A stretch of 34,754 bases of DNA, from NCBI GenBank assembly GCA_030765265.1, contig JAVCCZ010000158.1, positions 1 to 34,754 of the forward strand, in the 5' to 3' direction. This DNA comes from Candidatus Erginobacter occultus (lineage in GTDB: Bacteria; Auribacterota; Erginobacteria; Erginobacterales; Erginobacteraceae). Both the position numbers and the translations under genes were made by a program. Positions within the stretch are counted from its first letter, which is position 1; the number at the start of each line of letters is the position of its first letter. This document shows, piece after piece, positions 7,356-15,212 of this stretch. The notes below the pieces were generated by a model. The model did not search any database. It saw only the letters and a program-made list of their open reading frames with translations, and had not been told where the DNA came from.

Positions 7356-8274
7356 CCGCCTCGGTTTGGGCGGCGGACCGGTTGACCCGGTTGGATTCGA
7401 CCAGCAGGCCCGGGGAGGTGATGTTGAACTCGGAGAGGCAGCCGTCGATCAGGTCGAGGGCGGAGAGATAGATCCCCTCCCGAAGGCAGAAGTTTCCGAC
7501 CCGGAAGCAGATCTCCCGCTCCCGGGTGGTGAGCGCGTGGGATTCCCCCCGGGCCCCGGAGTCGAAGTTGGCCTTGAACGACCCCGGCGCCGGGACCTTC
7601 TTGATCGCCGAAAGAATCCGGTTTTCCAGGAGGAAGACCCGGGTCTCGCCCGTGGTTACCCCGGCCAGGTAGCGCTGGATCATCACCGGGCGGACCCCGC
7701 CGCCCGTGGCTTCGGCGACCACCTCGGCCAGATCGTCACCGCCGGATCGGAGGAGATGGACTCCCCGGCCGCTGCAGGAGAAGAGGGGTTTGAGGACCGC
7801 AGTCCCGCCCTCCGCCCGGACGAATTCGCGGATCCGATCCGGGGAGGAGGTGACCAGGGTGGAGGTGATATACTCCGGGAAGAGAAAGATCGAGAGTTTC
7901 TCGTTGCGGCGGAGCAGCGTGCCGGGCCGGTTGACGATTAAGGGCCGGTGGAGCCCGGACAGGAGGAGCAGCAGCGCGAGATAGGTCTCATCGAAGGGCG
8001 GGTCCTTCCGGATCACCACCAGGTCGAACGACTCCAGGTCGAGATCTTCCCCGGACTTCGGCCGGTTGAGGATCGCGGGCGTGATCGGCCGTTCGTGCCG
8101 CCGGCCCCGGCCGGAGAGTCCGCGATTGTCCCGGAAGATACCGGGATCGGGGACGGAATAGACCGACCAGCCCTGCCGGAGGGCCTCGTTCATCAGCAGG
8201 ATCGAGGTATCGGCCTCGATCCGGAGCTTCTCAAACGGATCAAGGATCCAGAGCGATTTGGGTCGGCTGTTCAT
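7309..8274 (-). CDS. gshB: Glutathione synthetase (ATP-grasp)
   Basis: A 321-residue enzyme joining glycine to gamma-glutamylcysteine with ATP. It shows prokaryotic GshB landmarks: WILDPFEKLRIEADTSILL at 9-27, VIRKDPPFDETY at about 87-98, the ATP-grasp lysine segment AVLKPLFSCSGRGV, and the FKANFDSGARGE / LTTREREICFRVG region with the metal-binding tail SEFNITSPG. Sequence is somewhat diverged (NRPG for the usual N-x-P, LFSCSGRG for the usual glycine-rich loop), so another GshB-like ATP-grasp ligase is possible. An in-frame ATG 16 codons upstream exists, but the chosen start aligns with normal GshB N-termini and has GGAG about 13 bases ahead. The 3' end overlaps gshA by 47 bases, giving antisense coding at both termini. 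Confidence 0.8.
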   Translation of the reverse strand: MNSRPKSLWILDPFEKLRIEADTSILLMNEALRQGWSVYSVPDPGIFRDNRGLSGRGRRHERPITPAILNRPKSGEDLDLESFDLVVIRKDPPFDETYLALLLLLSGLHRPLIVNRPGTLLRRNEKLSIFLFPEYITSTLVTSSPDRIREFVRAEGGTAVLKPLFSCSGRGVHLLRSGGDDLAEVVAEATGGGVRPVMIQRYLAGVTTGETRVFLLENRILSAIKKVPAPGSFKANFDSGARGESHALTTREREICFRVGNFCLREGIYLSALDLIDGCLSEFNITSPGLLVESNRVNRSAAQTEAVKLLAHRAAHRSPRP

Positions 8275-8353
8275 AGCAAAGCAGGTCTCCGCGTTTCCGG
8301 CCTCTTGACAGTAAATTACCATAATGCTTTTCGCGGAAAAAAAGGAGAAGAAA

Positions 8354-9046
8354 ATGCTCGAGGTGAAGCAATTTCCTTACGGGAAGGATAACCTGGGTTA
8401 CCTGGTCCACGGCGAGAAAGAGGCGGCGGCGATCGACCCGGGGGAGACGGGGCCGGTCCTCGACTATCTCCGGGAGAAGGGATTGGTTTTAAAAGAGATC
8501 CGGAATACCCATTCCCACGGCGACCACACCGGGGGGAACCGGCCCCTGGCCGCTGCCGCCGGCGTTGGAGTCGTCGGTTTCCGAGATGCGGGGTTTTTCC
8601 AGCTGGAGGGGGAGCGGATCGAGGTAATCCCGACCCCGGGGCACACCGCCGACTCGGTAGCCTTCTTTGGCCCCGGCTGGCTGATCTCCGGGGACACGAT
8701 TTTTATCGCCAATGCCGGGAACTGCCCGCCCGAACGGCTGGAAATCTTCCGGCAGTCCCTCGATCGTCTCCTCACCCTACCGGAAGAGACGGTGCTCTAT
8801 CCCGGCCACGACTATACCGCGCGCTCGCTGCGGCGGGCGGAAGAGATCGATCCGGGAAACCCCGACCGGGAAAAGTTCCAACGCGATTATAACCCGCCCC
8901 CGGTCGCCTCCACCATCGGCGTCGAGAAGCGGATCAACCCCTACCTGCGGACCGATTGTCCGGCGGTGATCGCCTACCTAAAAAGAGCGGGGAAACCGGC
9001 GGCGACCTCCGCCGAGCGATTCCGGTCGTTTATGATGGGGGATTAG
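8354..9046 (+). CDS. gloB: Hydroxyacylglutathione hydrolase-like metallo-beta-lactamase fold protein (glyoxalase II)
   Basis: A 230-residue metallo-hydrolase. The binuclear metal site is complete: H53-x-H55-x-D57-H58 in THSHGDH, H97 in PGHTADS, D114 in SGDTIF and H152 in YPGHDY. After the core, residues 190-229 (VEKRINPYLRTD, then IAYLKRAGKP and SAERFRSF) resemble the C-terminal glutathione-binding segment of GloB. It would hydrolyse S-lactoylglutathione to lactate and glutathione in methylglyoxal detoxification, which suits its place right after gshB. The ATG after AAAGGAGAAGAAA is clearly the start; an earlier in-frame ATG lacks such a site. Generic MBL-fold thioesterase activity is the alternative. 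No gloA is in the window. Confidence 0.82.
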   Translation: MLEVKQFPYGKDNLGYLVHGEKEAAAIDPGETGPVLDYLREKGLVLKEIRNTHSHGDHTGGNRPLAAAAGVGVVGFRDAGFFQLEGERIEVIPTPGHTADSVAFFGPGWLISGDTIFIANAGNCPPERLEIFRQSLDRLLTLPEETVLYPGHDYTARSLRRAEEIDPGNPDREKFQRDYNPPPVASTIGVEKRINPYLRTDCPAVIAYLKRAGKPAATSAERFRSFMMGD

Positions 9047-9109
9047 GGTATGGGGATTGGGGAATAGGGAATGGGGAATGGAACTCACCGACTGCTGATT
9101 ACCGATTAT
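9046..9109. repeat. Intergenic simple repeat (GGGGAAT/GGGAAT run plus GATTACCGATTA run)
   Basis: Between gloB and the convergent RsbW-like gene, G-tract units (GGGGATTGGGGAATAGGGAA and onward, 9051-9081) are followed by CTGCTGATTACCGATTAT-type sequence. Compared with 2801-2865 the two unit types are both present but in a different relative orientation. At least four runs of three or more G occur within 30 bases, so the plus strand could fold as a G-quadruplex. The array begins within the gloB stop codon. Confidence 0.7.
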
Positions 9110-9525
9110 CTTCTCTTGATGATGGTCAGGATGTTGGCCTTTGCCTCCCGCCGGTACTCCAGGCGGTCGGTGAACTTTTTCATCAAAAAGACCCCGAGGC
9201 CGCCGATCGGCCGGTCTTCGAGATCGAGGTCAAGATCGGGCGGCGGGGTTTTTAAGGGGTTGAAGGGGCGGCCCCAGTCGCGGATAGAGATCTCGAACTT
9301 ATTTGGACCGATCCGGCAGGTGAGTTCGATCTCCCCGGGTTCGCCTTCCGGGTAAGCGTAGCTGACGCAGTTGGTGCAGGCTTCATCGACCGCCAGGTGG
9401 AGATCGGCGACGATCTTCTCTCCCGCCCCCGCCTGGCGGAGGGCGGAGAGAACGAAGTCAACCAGGCGCTCCAGGTTCTCGATCCGGGCCGGGAGCCGGA
9501 TGGTATTTTCCCGGGTCTGATCCAT
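9106..9525 (-). CDS. RsbW/SpoIIAB-like GHKL serine kinase (anti-sigma factor type)
   Basis: A 139-residue single GHKL ATPase domain. The N box is LAVDEACTNCVSYAYPEG (N52), the adenine-binding D83-W-G-R-P is the G1 box, and RPIGGLGVFLMKKFTD at 105-120 supplies the glycine-rich ATP lid. This is the arrangement of partner-switching kinases (RsbW, SpoIIAB, BtrW), which phosphorylate a STAS-domain anti-anti-sigma factor and may sequester a sigma factor. Neither a STAS protein, a PP2C phosphatase nor a sigma factor is adjacent, so its partner is elsewhere. GGAGG lies about 9 bases before the ATG. It is transcribed leftward, divergent from the beta-helix gene. Confidence 0.85.
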   Translation of the reverse strand: MDQTRENTIRLPARIENLERLVDFVLSALRQAGAGEKIVADLHLAVDEACTNCVSYAYPEGEPGEIELTCRIGPNKFEISIRDWGRPFNPLKTPPPDLDLDLEDRPIGGLGVFLMKKFTDRLEYRREAKANILTIIKRR

Positions 9526-9630
9526 AGGTCGTCCCTCCAGGACGGATCGCCGATAACCGGCCTTGCCGCCGCCAGCAATATCCCACCGGCCCCGGGGAGC
9601 GTCAAGGGAGAAAACCGCCCCGCCCCGGGG

Positions 9631-9659
9631 TTGCCCGAAGCCGTCCGATGGGGTAAACT
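9631..9659 (+). promoter_or_regulatory. Possible sigma-70-type promoter for the beta-helix gene
   Basis: TTGCCC (9631-9636), a 17-base spacer and TAAACT (9654-9659), 25 bases before the TTG start. A perfect 10-bp palindrome CTACCGGTAG (9658-9667) overlaps the -10 end and could be an operator. The -10 is imperfect. Confidence 0.4.
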
Positions 9660-9683
9660 ACCGGTAGAAGGAGGGGATGGTTC

Positions 9684-11939
9684 TTGAGAACGGTTTCCGC
9701 CCTGAAATTCCTGACGGTTCTGCTGCTTTGCTCCCCCCCGGCTCTGCCCGGGCGGACGGTCACCCCGCTCACCGACCTGCTGGCCGCCTCCGAGTTGCTG
9801 GCCGCGGGCGATATCCCCGTGGATATCTCCACCGCGGCCGGGAAGACCCCGCTCTACGTCGACCCGTCGGGCGACGATGCCAATTCGGGCCTTACGCCGG
9901 GCGCGCCCAAACGTCGGCTGGGGGCGGCGATCGAATACGCCAACTCCCATCCGAATGAGCCCTTCGTCATCTATCTCCGGGGAGGGGTGCATTACCGCCC
10001 CGCCCGGGACGAGTACCTGGCGATCGAGCGGGGGGAGTTGATGATCTCCTCCTACCCGGGGGAAGAGGCGACCATCCGCCCCCATTTCTACCCGGCCGAT
10101 CCGACTTCCTGGGGTGAAGAGGTTTTCCTGTACTCCCGGGGGCCCTATGAGAACATCACCATCAAAGATCTCACCCTCCAGGGCTGGTCGGTCCCCTTGA
10201 TCTTCGGCTCCCCCTTCGAGGGGCCACCGATGCGGAACCTGGTCATCAAGGGGATCCGGGCCGACGAGTTCCGCAAGCGCGGTCCCAACTTCATTACCTC
10301 GTTTTTCTCCACCGATTATCTCTTAACGGCTTACTTCGCCGGGCGGGAGTTCGAGCCGGAAGACCCCGGGATCAAGTACCAGATCGAGGGCCTGATCATC
10401 TCCGGGATCCGGCTGTCCGGGGTGGATATGCCGGTGAATATCGGCGACGAGGACGACGCCAACGTCCGGGGGCTGCGGATCTCCGACGTCGAGGTCCGCA
10501 ACGAGCCGGCCGGCTCCGGCTCGACCGCGGTCGACGGGTTCGCCCTGGTCAACTGCCACCGGGCGTTGATCGACAACTGTGTTCTGGAGAATATCGAAGG
10601 GGACGGGATCGACGCCAAGTCGACCCGGGTGGCGGTGATCAACACCCTGCTCAGCCGGATCGGACGCAACGGGGTCAAGTTCTGGCGCGACGGCGAGGTG
10701 ATCAACACGATCATATACGCCGCCAACGCCGACGCCGCCTTCGTGATCGAAGCCGGGCCCTGCCGGATGATCCACTCCATCCTGGCGCTGAAGGGCGACG
10801 GCTACGCCGGGACCTACGCCTACGGGATCGGCAGCGGGGAAAAATTCGAGGTGATCAACTCGATCCTGATCGATCTCGATCATACCTTCTACCTGGGGAC
10901 GAAGGATCTGCGTTCGCTGAACTCCATCTATTTCAATCTCCCGGCCGGACTTTATTCCGGGGCAGTCGGGGTTCCGTCCGTCGGGGCACTGAACGGCCTG
11001 TCCGGCTGCGGGGGGAACCTGGCAGCCGACCCTTGGCTGATCGATCCCGCCGGGGGAGATTTTCGTTCGGCATACGGCTCCCCCGGCCGGGGGCGGGGAA
11101 CGGCGGCCGGATTGTTCCTCCCGTCCTTCGATTATTACGGCAACCCGCGGCGGCCGGGAGACAAACGGGCCATCGGCCCGGTCGAGCCTCCGGAACCTTT
11201 TTCCCCCGCCCCCGTCGATGTTGACGGCGACGGAACCTCGGACCCCCTGGTCTTCCGGGATCTGTCCGGGCTCTGGGCGGTGAGGGGGAAGACCAGGCTG
11301 TATTTCGGCGGCCCGGGGGATATCCCGGTCCCGGCCGACTATACCGGGAACGGAAGAGCCGCTATCGCCGTTTTCCGCCGGCCGGCCGGTCTCTGGGCGG
11401 TCCGGGGGTGGAGCCGGTGGTACTTCGGAACCGTCAACGACCTCCCCCTCCCGCTGGATATCGACGGGTCGGGTTCCGCCCAACCGGTTATCTTCCGGGA
11501 GAGTTCCGGCCGCTGGGCGGTTCGGGGGCTGACCCGGTTTTACTTCGGGCGTCCGGGTGACCGCCCGGTCCCGGGTGATTACGCCGGCGGCGGGAAGCCG
11601 GAATTCGCCGTCTTCCGGGAGAGTTCCGGCCTCTGGGCGGTTAAGGGGTTGACCCGGTGTTACTTCGGACGTCCGGGGGATCGCCCGGTCCCCGGCGATT
11701 ACGACGGGGACGGGAAGCTGGAATTCGCCGTCTTCCGGGAGAGTTCCGGGCTCTGGGCGGTTCGGGGGCTGTCCCGGTGGTATTTCGGGCGTCCGGGAGA
11801 TCGCCCGATTCCCGGAAAATCCGGCGGCGGCGGGAAGACGGTCCCGGCGATCTTCCGGGAGGATACCGGCCTTTGGGCGCGGCGCGGGCTCAGCCGGTGG
11901 TATTTCGGTCGGTCCGGCGACTACCCCGCGGCCCGGTAG
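9684..11939 (+). CDS. Exported right-handed beta-helix protein with six C-terminal 40-residue repeats
   Basis: A 751-residue exported protein. Residues 1-23 form a signal peptide. At 57-70 the motif LYVDPSGDDANSG, then TPGAPKRRLGAAIEYAN, opens a parallel beta-helix (pectate-lyase-like) domain to about residue 500, with recurring short strands such as VINTLLSRIGRNGVKFW and VINTIIYAANADAAFVI. Such domains bind or cleave polysaccharides, but no catalytic set could be assigned. From 512 on, six gap-free 40-residue repeats carry DxDGDG-like loops, VFRxxSG, LWAVRG and YFGRPGD, resembling VCBS/FG-GAP calcium-binding propeller blades. The start is TTG with AAGGAGGGG about 8 bases upstream; the nearby ATG at 9677 is out of frame. 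Probably a cell-surface or secreted glycan-interacting protein. Confidence 0.8.
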   Translation: MRTVSALKFLTVLLLCSPPALPGRTVTPLTDLLAASELLAAGDIPVDISTAAGKTPLYVDPSGDDANSGLTPGAPKRRLGAAIEYANSHPNEPFVIYLRGGVHYRPARDEYLAIERGELMISSYPGEEATIRPHFYPADPTSWGEEVFLYSRGPYENITIKDLTLQGWSVPLIFGSPFEGPPMRNLVIKGIRADEFRKRGPNFITSFFSTDYLLTAYFAGREFEPEDPGIKYQIEGLIISGIRLSGVDMPVNIGDEDDANVRGLRISDVEVRNEPAGSGSTAVDGFALVNCHRALIDNCVLENIEGDGIDAKSTRVAVINTLLSRIGRNGVKFWRDGEVINTIIYAANADAAFVIEAGPCRMIHSILALKGDGYAGTYAYGIGSGEKFEVINSILIDLDHTFYLGTKDLRSLNSIYFNLPAGLYSGAVGVPSVGALNGLSGCGGNLAADPWLIDPAGGDFRSAYGSPGRGRGTAAGLFLPSFDYYGNPRRPGDKRAIGPVEPPEPFSPAPVDVDGDGTSDPLVFRDLSGLWAVRGKTRLYFGGPGDIPVPADYTGNGRAAIAVFRRPAGLWAVRGWSRWYFGTVNDLPLPLDIDGSGSAQPVIFRESSGRWAVRGLTRFYFGRPGDRPVPGDYAGGGKPEFAVFRESSGLWAVKGLTRCYFGRPGDRPVPGDYDGDGKLEFAVFRESSGLWAVRGLSRWYFGRPGDRPIPGKSGGGGKTVPAIFREDTGLWARRGLSRWYFGRSGDYPAAR
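11217..11936 (+). repeat. Six phased 120-bp direct repeats inside the beta-helix gene
   Basis: The segment TGGGCGGT (coding WAV) recurs at exactly 120-base spacing near 11274, 11394, 11514, 11634 and 11754, with a sixth diverged copy at 11874. Units 3-5 are nearly identical at the DNA level (for example TCTTCCGGGAGAGTTCCGG at 11491, 11611 and 11731), whereas units 1, 2 and 6 have drifted. There are no indels over 720 bases. This looks like recent tandem duplication or gene conversion in the middle of the array. Confidence 0.92.
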
Positions 11940-12002
11940 GCTTCCGGAGTTCAAGTCGCCGTCTCCCTCGAAAATAACTTGACAGGCGAGGAAATATTTT
12001 TC

Positions 12003-12031
12003 TTGACTGCTTCGCCGGGATATAATAAATT
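12003..12031 (+). promoter_or_regulatory. Sigma-70-type promoter upstream of the HEAT lipoprotein
   Basis: TTGACT (12003-12008), a 17-base spacer and TAAATT (12026-12031), 39 bases before the ATG. A second TTGACA (11989-11994) lies just upstream. An overlapping TATAAT exists at 12021-12026 but would leave only a 12-base spacer. The 11 bases TAAATTCGGGC recur before the sulfatase-like gene at 32571. Confidence 0.5.
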
Positions 12032-12070
12032 CGGGCCAGATACACTAACCCAGAAACCGGATAATCTATT

Positions 12071-12964
12071 ATGGCTCGATGGAACACAGTTCCGAGCAAA
12101 CTCTCGCGCCCGACCACGACTGCGGCCCCATCTTCCCCCTTCCTGATTTTTCCGGTATTATTCCTGACGGCACTGCTGGCCGGCTGCGGAGACGGGGGAG
12201 GGGATAAGGATATTATCAGTTACGTCTCGGACCTCCGCCAGGATGACTTCCTCCAGCGGCTGGCCGCCGCCAAGGAGCTTTCCCTGGAAGCGGAGGAGGT
12301 TGACGTGGTGGCCGTTCCCTACCTGATCGAGGCGCTGGAGGAACCGCGGGATATGATCCAGCGGTACTCGGCCCAGGCCCTGGGCCGGATCCGCGCCTAC
12401 ACCGCGATCCCGGCCTTGATTCAATGGAGCCGCGAGGGAAGCGATTACGTCCGCTTCGATTGCGTCTCGGCCCTGGGGAAACTGGTCGACCCCCGGGTCC
12501 AACCTCCGCTGATCGAGGCGCTCAAGGACGGAAGTTCCTATGTCCGCTGGGCGGCCGCGGAAGGTTTGGGAGAACTGGGTGTGGTTCAGGCCTATCCCCG
12601 ACTGGTCACCGGTTTGCGGGATTCCAGTTCCTATGTCCGGTCCGCTTCCGCCAAGGCCCTGGGACAGATCGGCGATCCGGCCGCCATCCCCCACCTGAAA
12701 AGCAGTCTCTATGACCGCAATCTCTGGGTAAGGAACGCCTCCGCCATGGCCCTGTTCCGGTTGGGAGATCAAGAGGGGGTCCCGATCCTGCTCAAGAACC
12801 TGGAATCCGAGGCCCAGGAGAGAGACGAGCTGGTCCGGGCCCAGGCGGCGGAGTTTCTCCGGGAGACGACCGGGGAGAATTTCGGCTTTGATCCCAGCGG
12901 CCCCGACGCGGACCGGGAGGAAGCCATCCGGCGCTGGCAAAACTGGTGGCAGAACCGGCGTTGA
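12071..12964 (+). CDS. HEAT/PBS-lyase-repeat lipoprotein
   Basis: A 297-residue lipoprotein. An unusually long N-region (about 23 residues) precedes a hydrophobic stretch and the lipobox LLAGC with C39. From about 48 to 245 there are six or so HEAT-type helical hairpins of roughly 31 residues with the repeated pattern VPYLIEALxD...YVRxxAAxALGxIGD (for example GSSYVRWAAAEGLGELG and SSSYVRSASAKALGQIG). The tail (250-297) is Trp-rich. HEAT arrays of this kind are protein-interaction scaffolds; no enzymatic role is implied. It is separated by 16 bases from the winged-helix/MORN gene, so the two probably form an operon and may interact at the membrane. Shine-Dalgarno is weak. Confidence 0.85.
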   Translation: MARWNTVPSKLSRPTTTAAPSSPFLIFPVLFLTALLAGCGDGGGDKDIISYVSDLRQDDFLQRLAAAKELSLEAEEVDVVAVPYLIEALEEPRDMIQRYSAQALGRIRAYTAIPALIQWSREGSDYVRFDCVSALGKLVDPRVQPPLIEALKDGSSYVRWAAAEGLGELGVVQAYPRLVTGLRDSSSYVRSASAKALGQIGDPAAIPHLKSSLYDRNLWVRNASAMALFRLGDQEGVPILLKNLESEAQERDELVRAQAAEFLRETTGENFGFDPSGPDADREEAIRRWQNWWQNRR

Positions 12965-12980
12965 GAAAATACGGTGAAAG

Positions 12981-13712
12981 ATGATTGATTCGGAAAACCA
13001 AGCGGCCGGACTTCCCCAATTCGCTCCGCTTCTGGGGAAGATCACCTCCCCCGTGCAGGCGGATATTGTCGCCTACTTCCAGGAAAATCCCTTAGAAGGG
13101 ATCGACGCCGCCGAACTGGCGGGGAAACTGAAGCTGGAGGAGATCAAACCGGTCGAAAAGGCTTTGGAGGATCTCGAGGCTGCCGGGTTGCTTTCCAGCG
13201 AGATCGAGGGCGTGGTCCAGACCAAGCACTATCGTTATGCCCCGGAAGTTTCCCTCAAGCGGGCGCTCGATCGGATCTTTGGCGATAAGAGTACCCGGGA
13301 TTCCTGGAAGGATTTCCGCGCCGGTCTGGCGGTTCAGAGCCGCCGGAAGGCCGGGAAGCGGAAGTTTCTCCTGCTGGCCGTGTCGATTATAGTTGTCCTT
13401 GGATTGGGGGTCGGGGTATATTTCATCGTGGGAAATATCCGGGACTCCGGCCGCCAGCCGGTGAAGGTGGATCTCTCGGAATTTAGCGGGCTTCACGAAA
13501 CCCGGTATCCCGGCGGCCAGATCAAGAGCCGCATCGAGTACTCCGCCGGGCGGCGGGACGGGTCCTTCTCCGCCTGGTTTGAAAACGGGCAGAAGATGGC
13601 CGAGGGAAGTTACCGGGACAACCGTCCGCAGGGCCGCTGGATCTACTGGAACGAAAAAGGCGAGCCGTACATAATGATTAGCTACCAGGATGGGCGGGCA
13701 GTCAGCCAATAA
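12981..13712 (+). CDS. Winged-helix / single-TM / MORN-repeat fusion protein
   Basis: A 243-residue protein with three clear parts. Residues 22-90 (ITSPVQADIVAYFQENPLEG, DAAELAGKLKLEEIKPVEKA, LEAAGLLSSEIEG, TKHYRYAP) match a winged helix-turn-helix of the ArsR/MarR-like type, ending in a beta wing. Residues 129-151 (FLLLAVSIIVVLGLGVGVYF) form one membrane helix. Residues 170-240 hold MORN_2-type repeats: YPGGQIKSRIEYSAGRRDG, AWFENGQKMAEGSY, GRWIYWNEKGEP. With the positive-inside rule (RRKAGKRK before the helix) the winged helix faces the cytoplasm and the MORN part the periplasm. That suggests a one-component membrane sensor or regulator. I do not recall a named family with this order. Likely co-transcribed with the HEAT lipoprotein. 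Confidence 0.75.
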   Translation: MIDSENQAAGLPQFAPLLGKITSPVQADIVAYFQENPLEGIDAAELAGKLKLEEIKPVEKALEDLEAAGLLSSEIEGVVQTKHYRYAPEVSLKRALDRIFGDKSTRDSWKDFRAGLAVQSRRKAGKRKFLLLAVSIIVVLGLGVGVYFIVGNIRDSGRQPVKVDLSEFSGLHETRYPGGQIKSRIEYSAGRRDGSFSAWFENGQKMAEGSYRDNRPQGRWIYWNEKGEPYIMISYQDGRAVSQ

Positions 13713-13813
13713 ATAACCGGTCTCTTCTTCCCCCCGCCTTTCTTCTGTTTCCGGCTCCACCCCCTGATCTCCACCCGGGCCGTAATCAATCCACCGCTTC
13801 CGATAGCCGCTTG

Positions 13814-15190
13814 ATGATCCGTTATTACAGTACAAATCGTTTCCGGACCGGGGAAGGTTTCCCGCCTTTCCGGCAAATGATCAGCTTCCGGGAGGCCCTG
13901 CTGATGGGGCAGGCCCCGGACGGGGGGTTGTTTATGCCCGACCGGATCCCGGAAATCTCCCTCTCCCGGATCGCCGCCCTGAAGGGGGAGCCTTACTGGC
14001 GGGCGGCCCAACTGGTGGGAGAATATTTCTGGGGAGACTCCGTCCCCGCCGCCGATTTGGAAGCGATTGTCCGGGAGGCTTACAATTTCGAGGTCCCGAT
14101 CGAACCGGTTGCCGATCGCCGCTATCTCCTCCGCCTCGACCGGGGACCGACCGCCTCCTTCAAGGACTTCGCCGCCCGGCTGATGTCCCGCCTGATGAGT
14201 TACTTCCTGCCCGAAGGAGAGAAGCTCAAGGTTCTGGTGGCGACCTCCGGCGATACCGGTTCGGCGATCGGGGAGGCTTTCAAGGGGGTGGCCGGGATCG
14301 AGGTTTATATTCTCTATCCCGACGGCGAGGTCAGCCCCCGGCAGAAGCGGCAGCTCGATACCATCGGGGGGAATGTCCGCTCCCTGGTGGTACAGGGGAA
14401 GTTCGACGACTGCCAGAACCTGGTCAAGCGGGCCTTTCTCGACCCTGACCTGGCGGCCTTGAATCTCACCTCCGCCAACTCGATCAACATCGGCCGGGTC
14501 CTCCCGCAGTCGATCTACTATATCTGGAGTTACGCCCAGGTGGCCCGGGCGGGAGAGCCGCTGGTCTTCTCGGTCCCCTCGGGGAATTTCGGCAACGCCT
14601 TCGGCTGCGAACTGGCTCGGAGGATGGGGCTGCCCCTCCGGAGGCTGCTGATGCCGACCAACGCCAACGACGAGTTCCCGGAATTGCTGAAATCGGGCAG
14701 CTACCGGAAGGTGGAGCCGTCGCGGAAATGCATATCCAACGCGATGAACGTGGGCCACCCCAGCAACCTGGCCCGGTTCTTCGATATCTACGGCGGGAAT
14801 ATCGACCGGACCGGCGAGGTGCGCCGCCTCCCCGACCTGGAGGAGATGAGGAAACGGATCTTCTCCGTCGCCGTCGACGACCGGCAGACCCGGCAAACCA
14901 TCGTCGAGGTCTATCAGCGCTACGGCGTGATCCTGGAGCCGCACGGGGCGGTGGGGTGGAAGGGACTGGAGACCTATCTCCAGGAAGAGGGGTACGCCGG
15001 CCCGGCGATCTCGGTTGAGACCGCCCACCCGGCCAAGTTCCCCGAGGAGATCGAGTCGCTGCTCGGGGTCCATCCCTCCGTCCCCCCCAGTCTCCGGGGA
15101 TTGGAAGGAAGAAAGGGAGAACCGATCCCCCTCTCCGGGGATTACGGATCGTTCAAGGATTTCCTGCTGGCCGGAGATCTCCCCGGTTGA
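13814..15190 (+). CDS. thrC: Threonine synthase
   Basis: A 458-residue PLP enzyme converting O-phospho-L-homoserine to threonine and phosphate. It has the long-form (E. coli/yeast-type) N-terminus YYSTNR, then ISFREALLMGQAPDGGLFMP at about 23-42. The PLP lysine K117 lies in RGPTASFKDFAARL, and ATSGDTGSAIGEAFKG, SANSINIGRVLPQ and PSGNFGNAFG supply the PLP-phosphate and substrate sites. The C-terminal PHGAVGWKGL and TAHPAKFPEEI are also typical. ATG was taken over the TTG immediately before it; Shine-Dalgarno is poor in either case. The gene converges on a response regulator, with only four bases between the two stop codons. Confidence 0.93.
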   Translation: MIRYYSTNRFRTGEGFPPFRQMISFREALLMGQAPDGGLFMPDRIPEISLSRIAALKGEPYWRAAQLVGEYFWGDSVPAADLEAIVREAYNFEVPIEPVADRRYLLRLDRGPTASFKDFAARLMSRLMSYFLPEGEKLKVLVATSGDTGSAIGEAFKGVAGIEVYILYPDGEVSPRQKRQLDTIGGNVRSLVVQGKFDDCQNLVKRAFLDPDLAALNLTSANSINIGRVLPQSIYYIWSYAQVARAGEPLVFSVPSGNFGNAFGCELARRMGLPLRRLLMPTNANDEFPELLKSGSYRKVEPSRKCISNAMNVGHPSNLARFFDIYGGNIDRTGEVRRLPDLEEMRKRIFSVAVDDRQTRQTIVEVYQRYGVILEPHGAVGWKGLETYLQEEGYAGPAISVETAHPAKFPEEIESLLGVHPSVPPSLRGLEGRKGEPIPLSGDYGSFKDFLLAGDLPG

Positions 15191-15212
15191 CGGTTCAACC
15201 GGGAAGATCTTC
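15173..15212. terminator. Bidirectional terminator hairpin containing both stop codons
   Basis: Arms 15173-15190 and 15195-15212 pair over 18 positions with one C-A mismatch and one G-T wobble; the inner 9 bp (CCCGGTTGA / TCAACCGGG) are perfect, with a CGGT loop. The thrC stop TGA is the last three bases of the left arm, and the opposing response regulator's stop is the first three bases of the right arm, so one hairpin ends both genes. No U-tract follows, so read-out may depend on Rho or on simple collision. Confidence 0.7.

Noticed and set aside
11217-11936. CRISPR-like array
   Set aside because: Period is exactly 120 bp, a multiple of three, in frame within a gene, with no spacer/repeat contrast.
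10323-11954. A 543-codon minus-strand open frame over the repeat part of the beta-helix gene
   Set aside because: Proline/Gly/Asp-rich repeats mirror the 120-bp coding repeats; no start signal or motifs.
12021-12026. TATAAT as the -10 of the HEAT lipoprotein promoter
   Set aside because: The only good -35 would be 12 bases away, too close; TAAATT with a 17-base spacer fits better.
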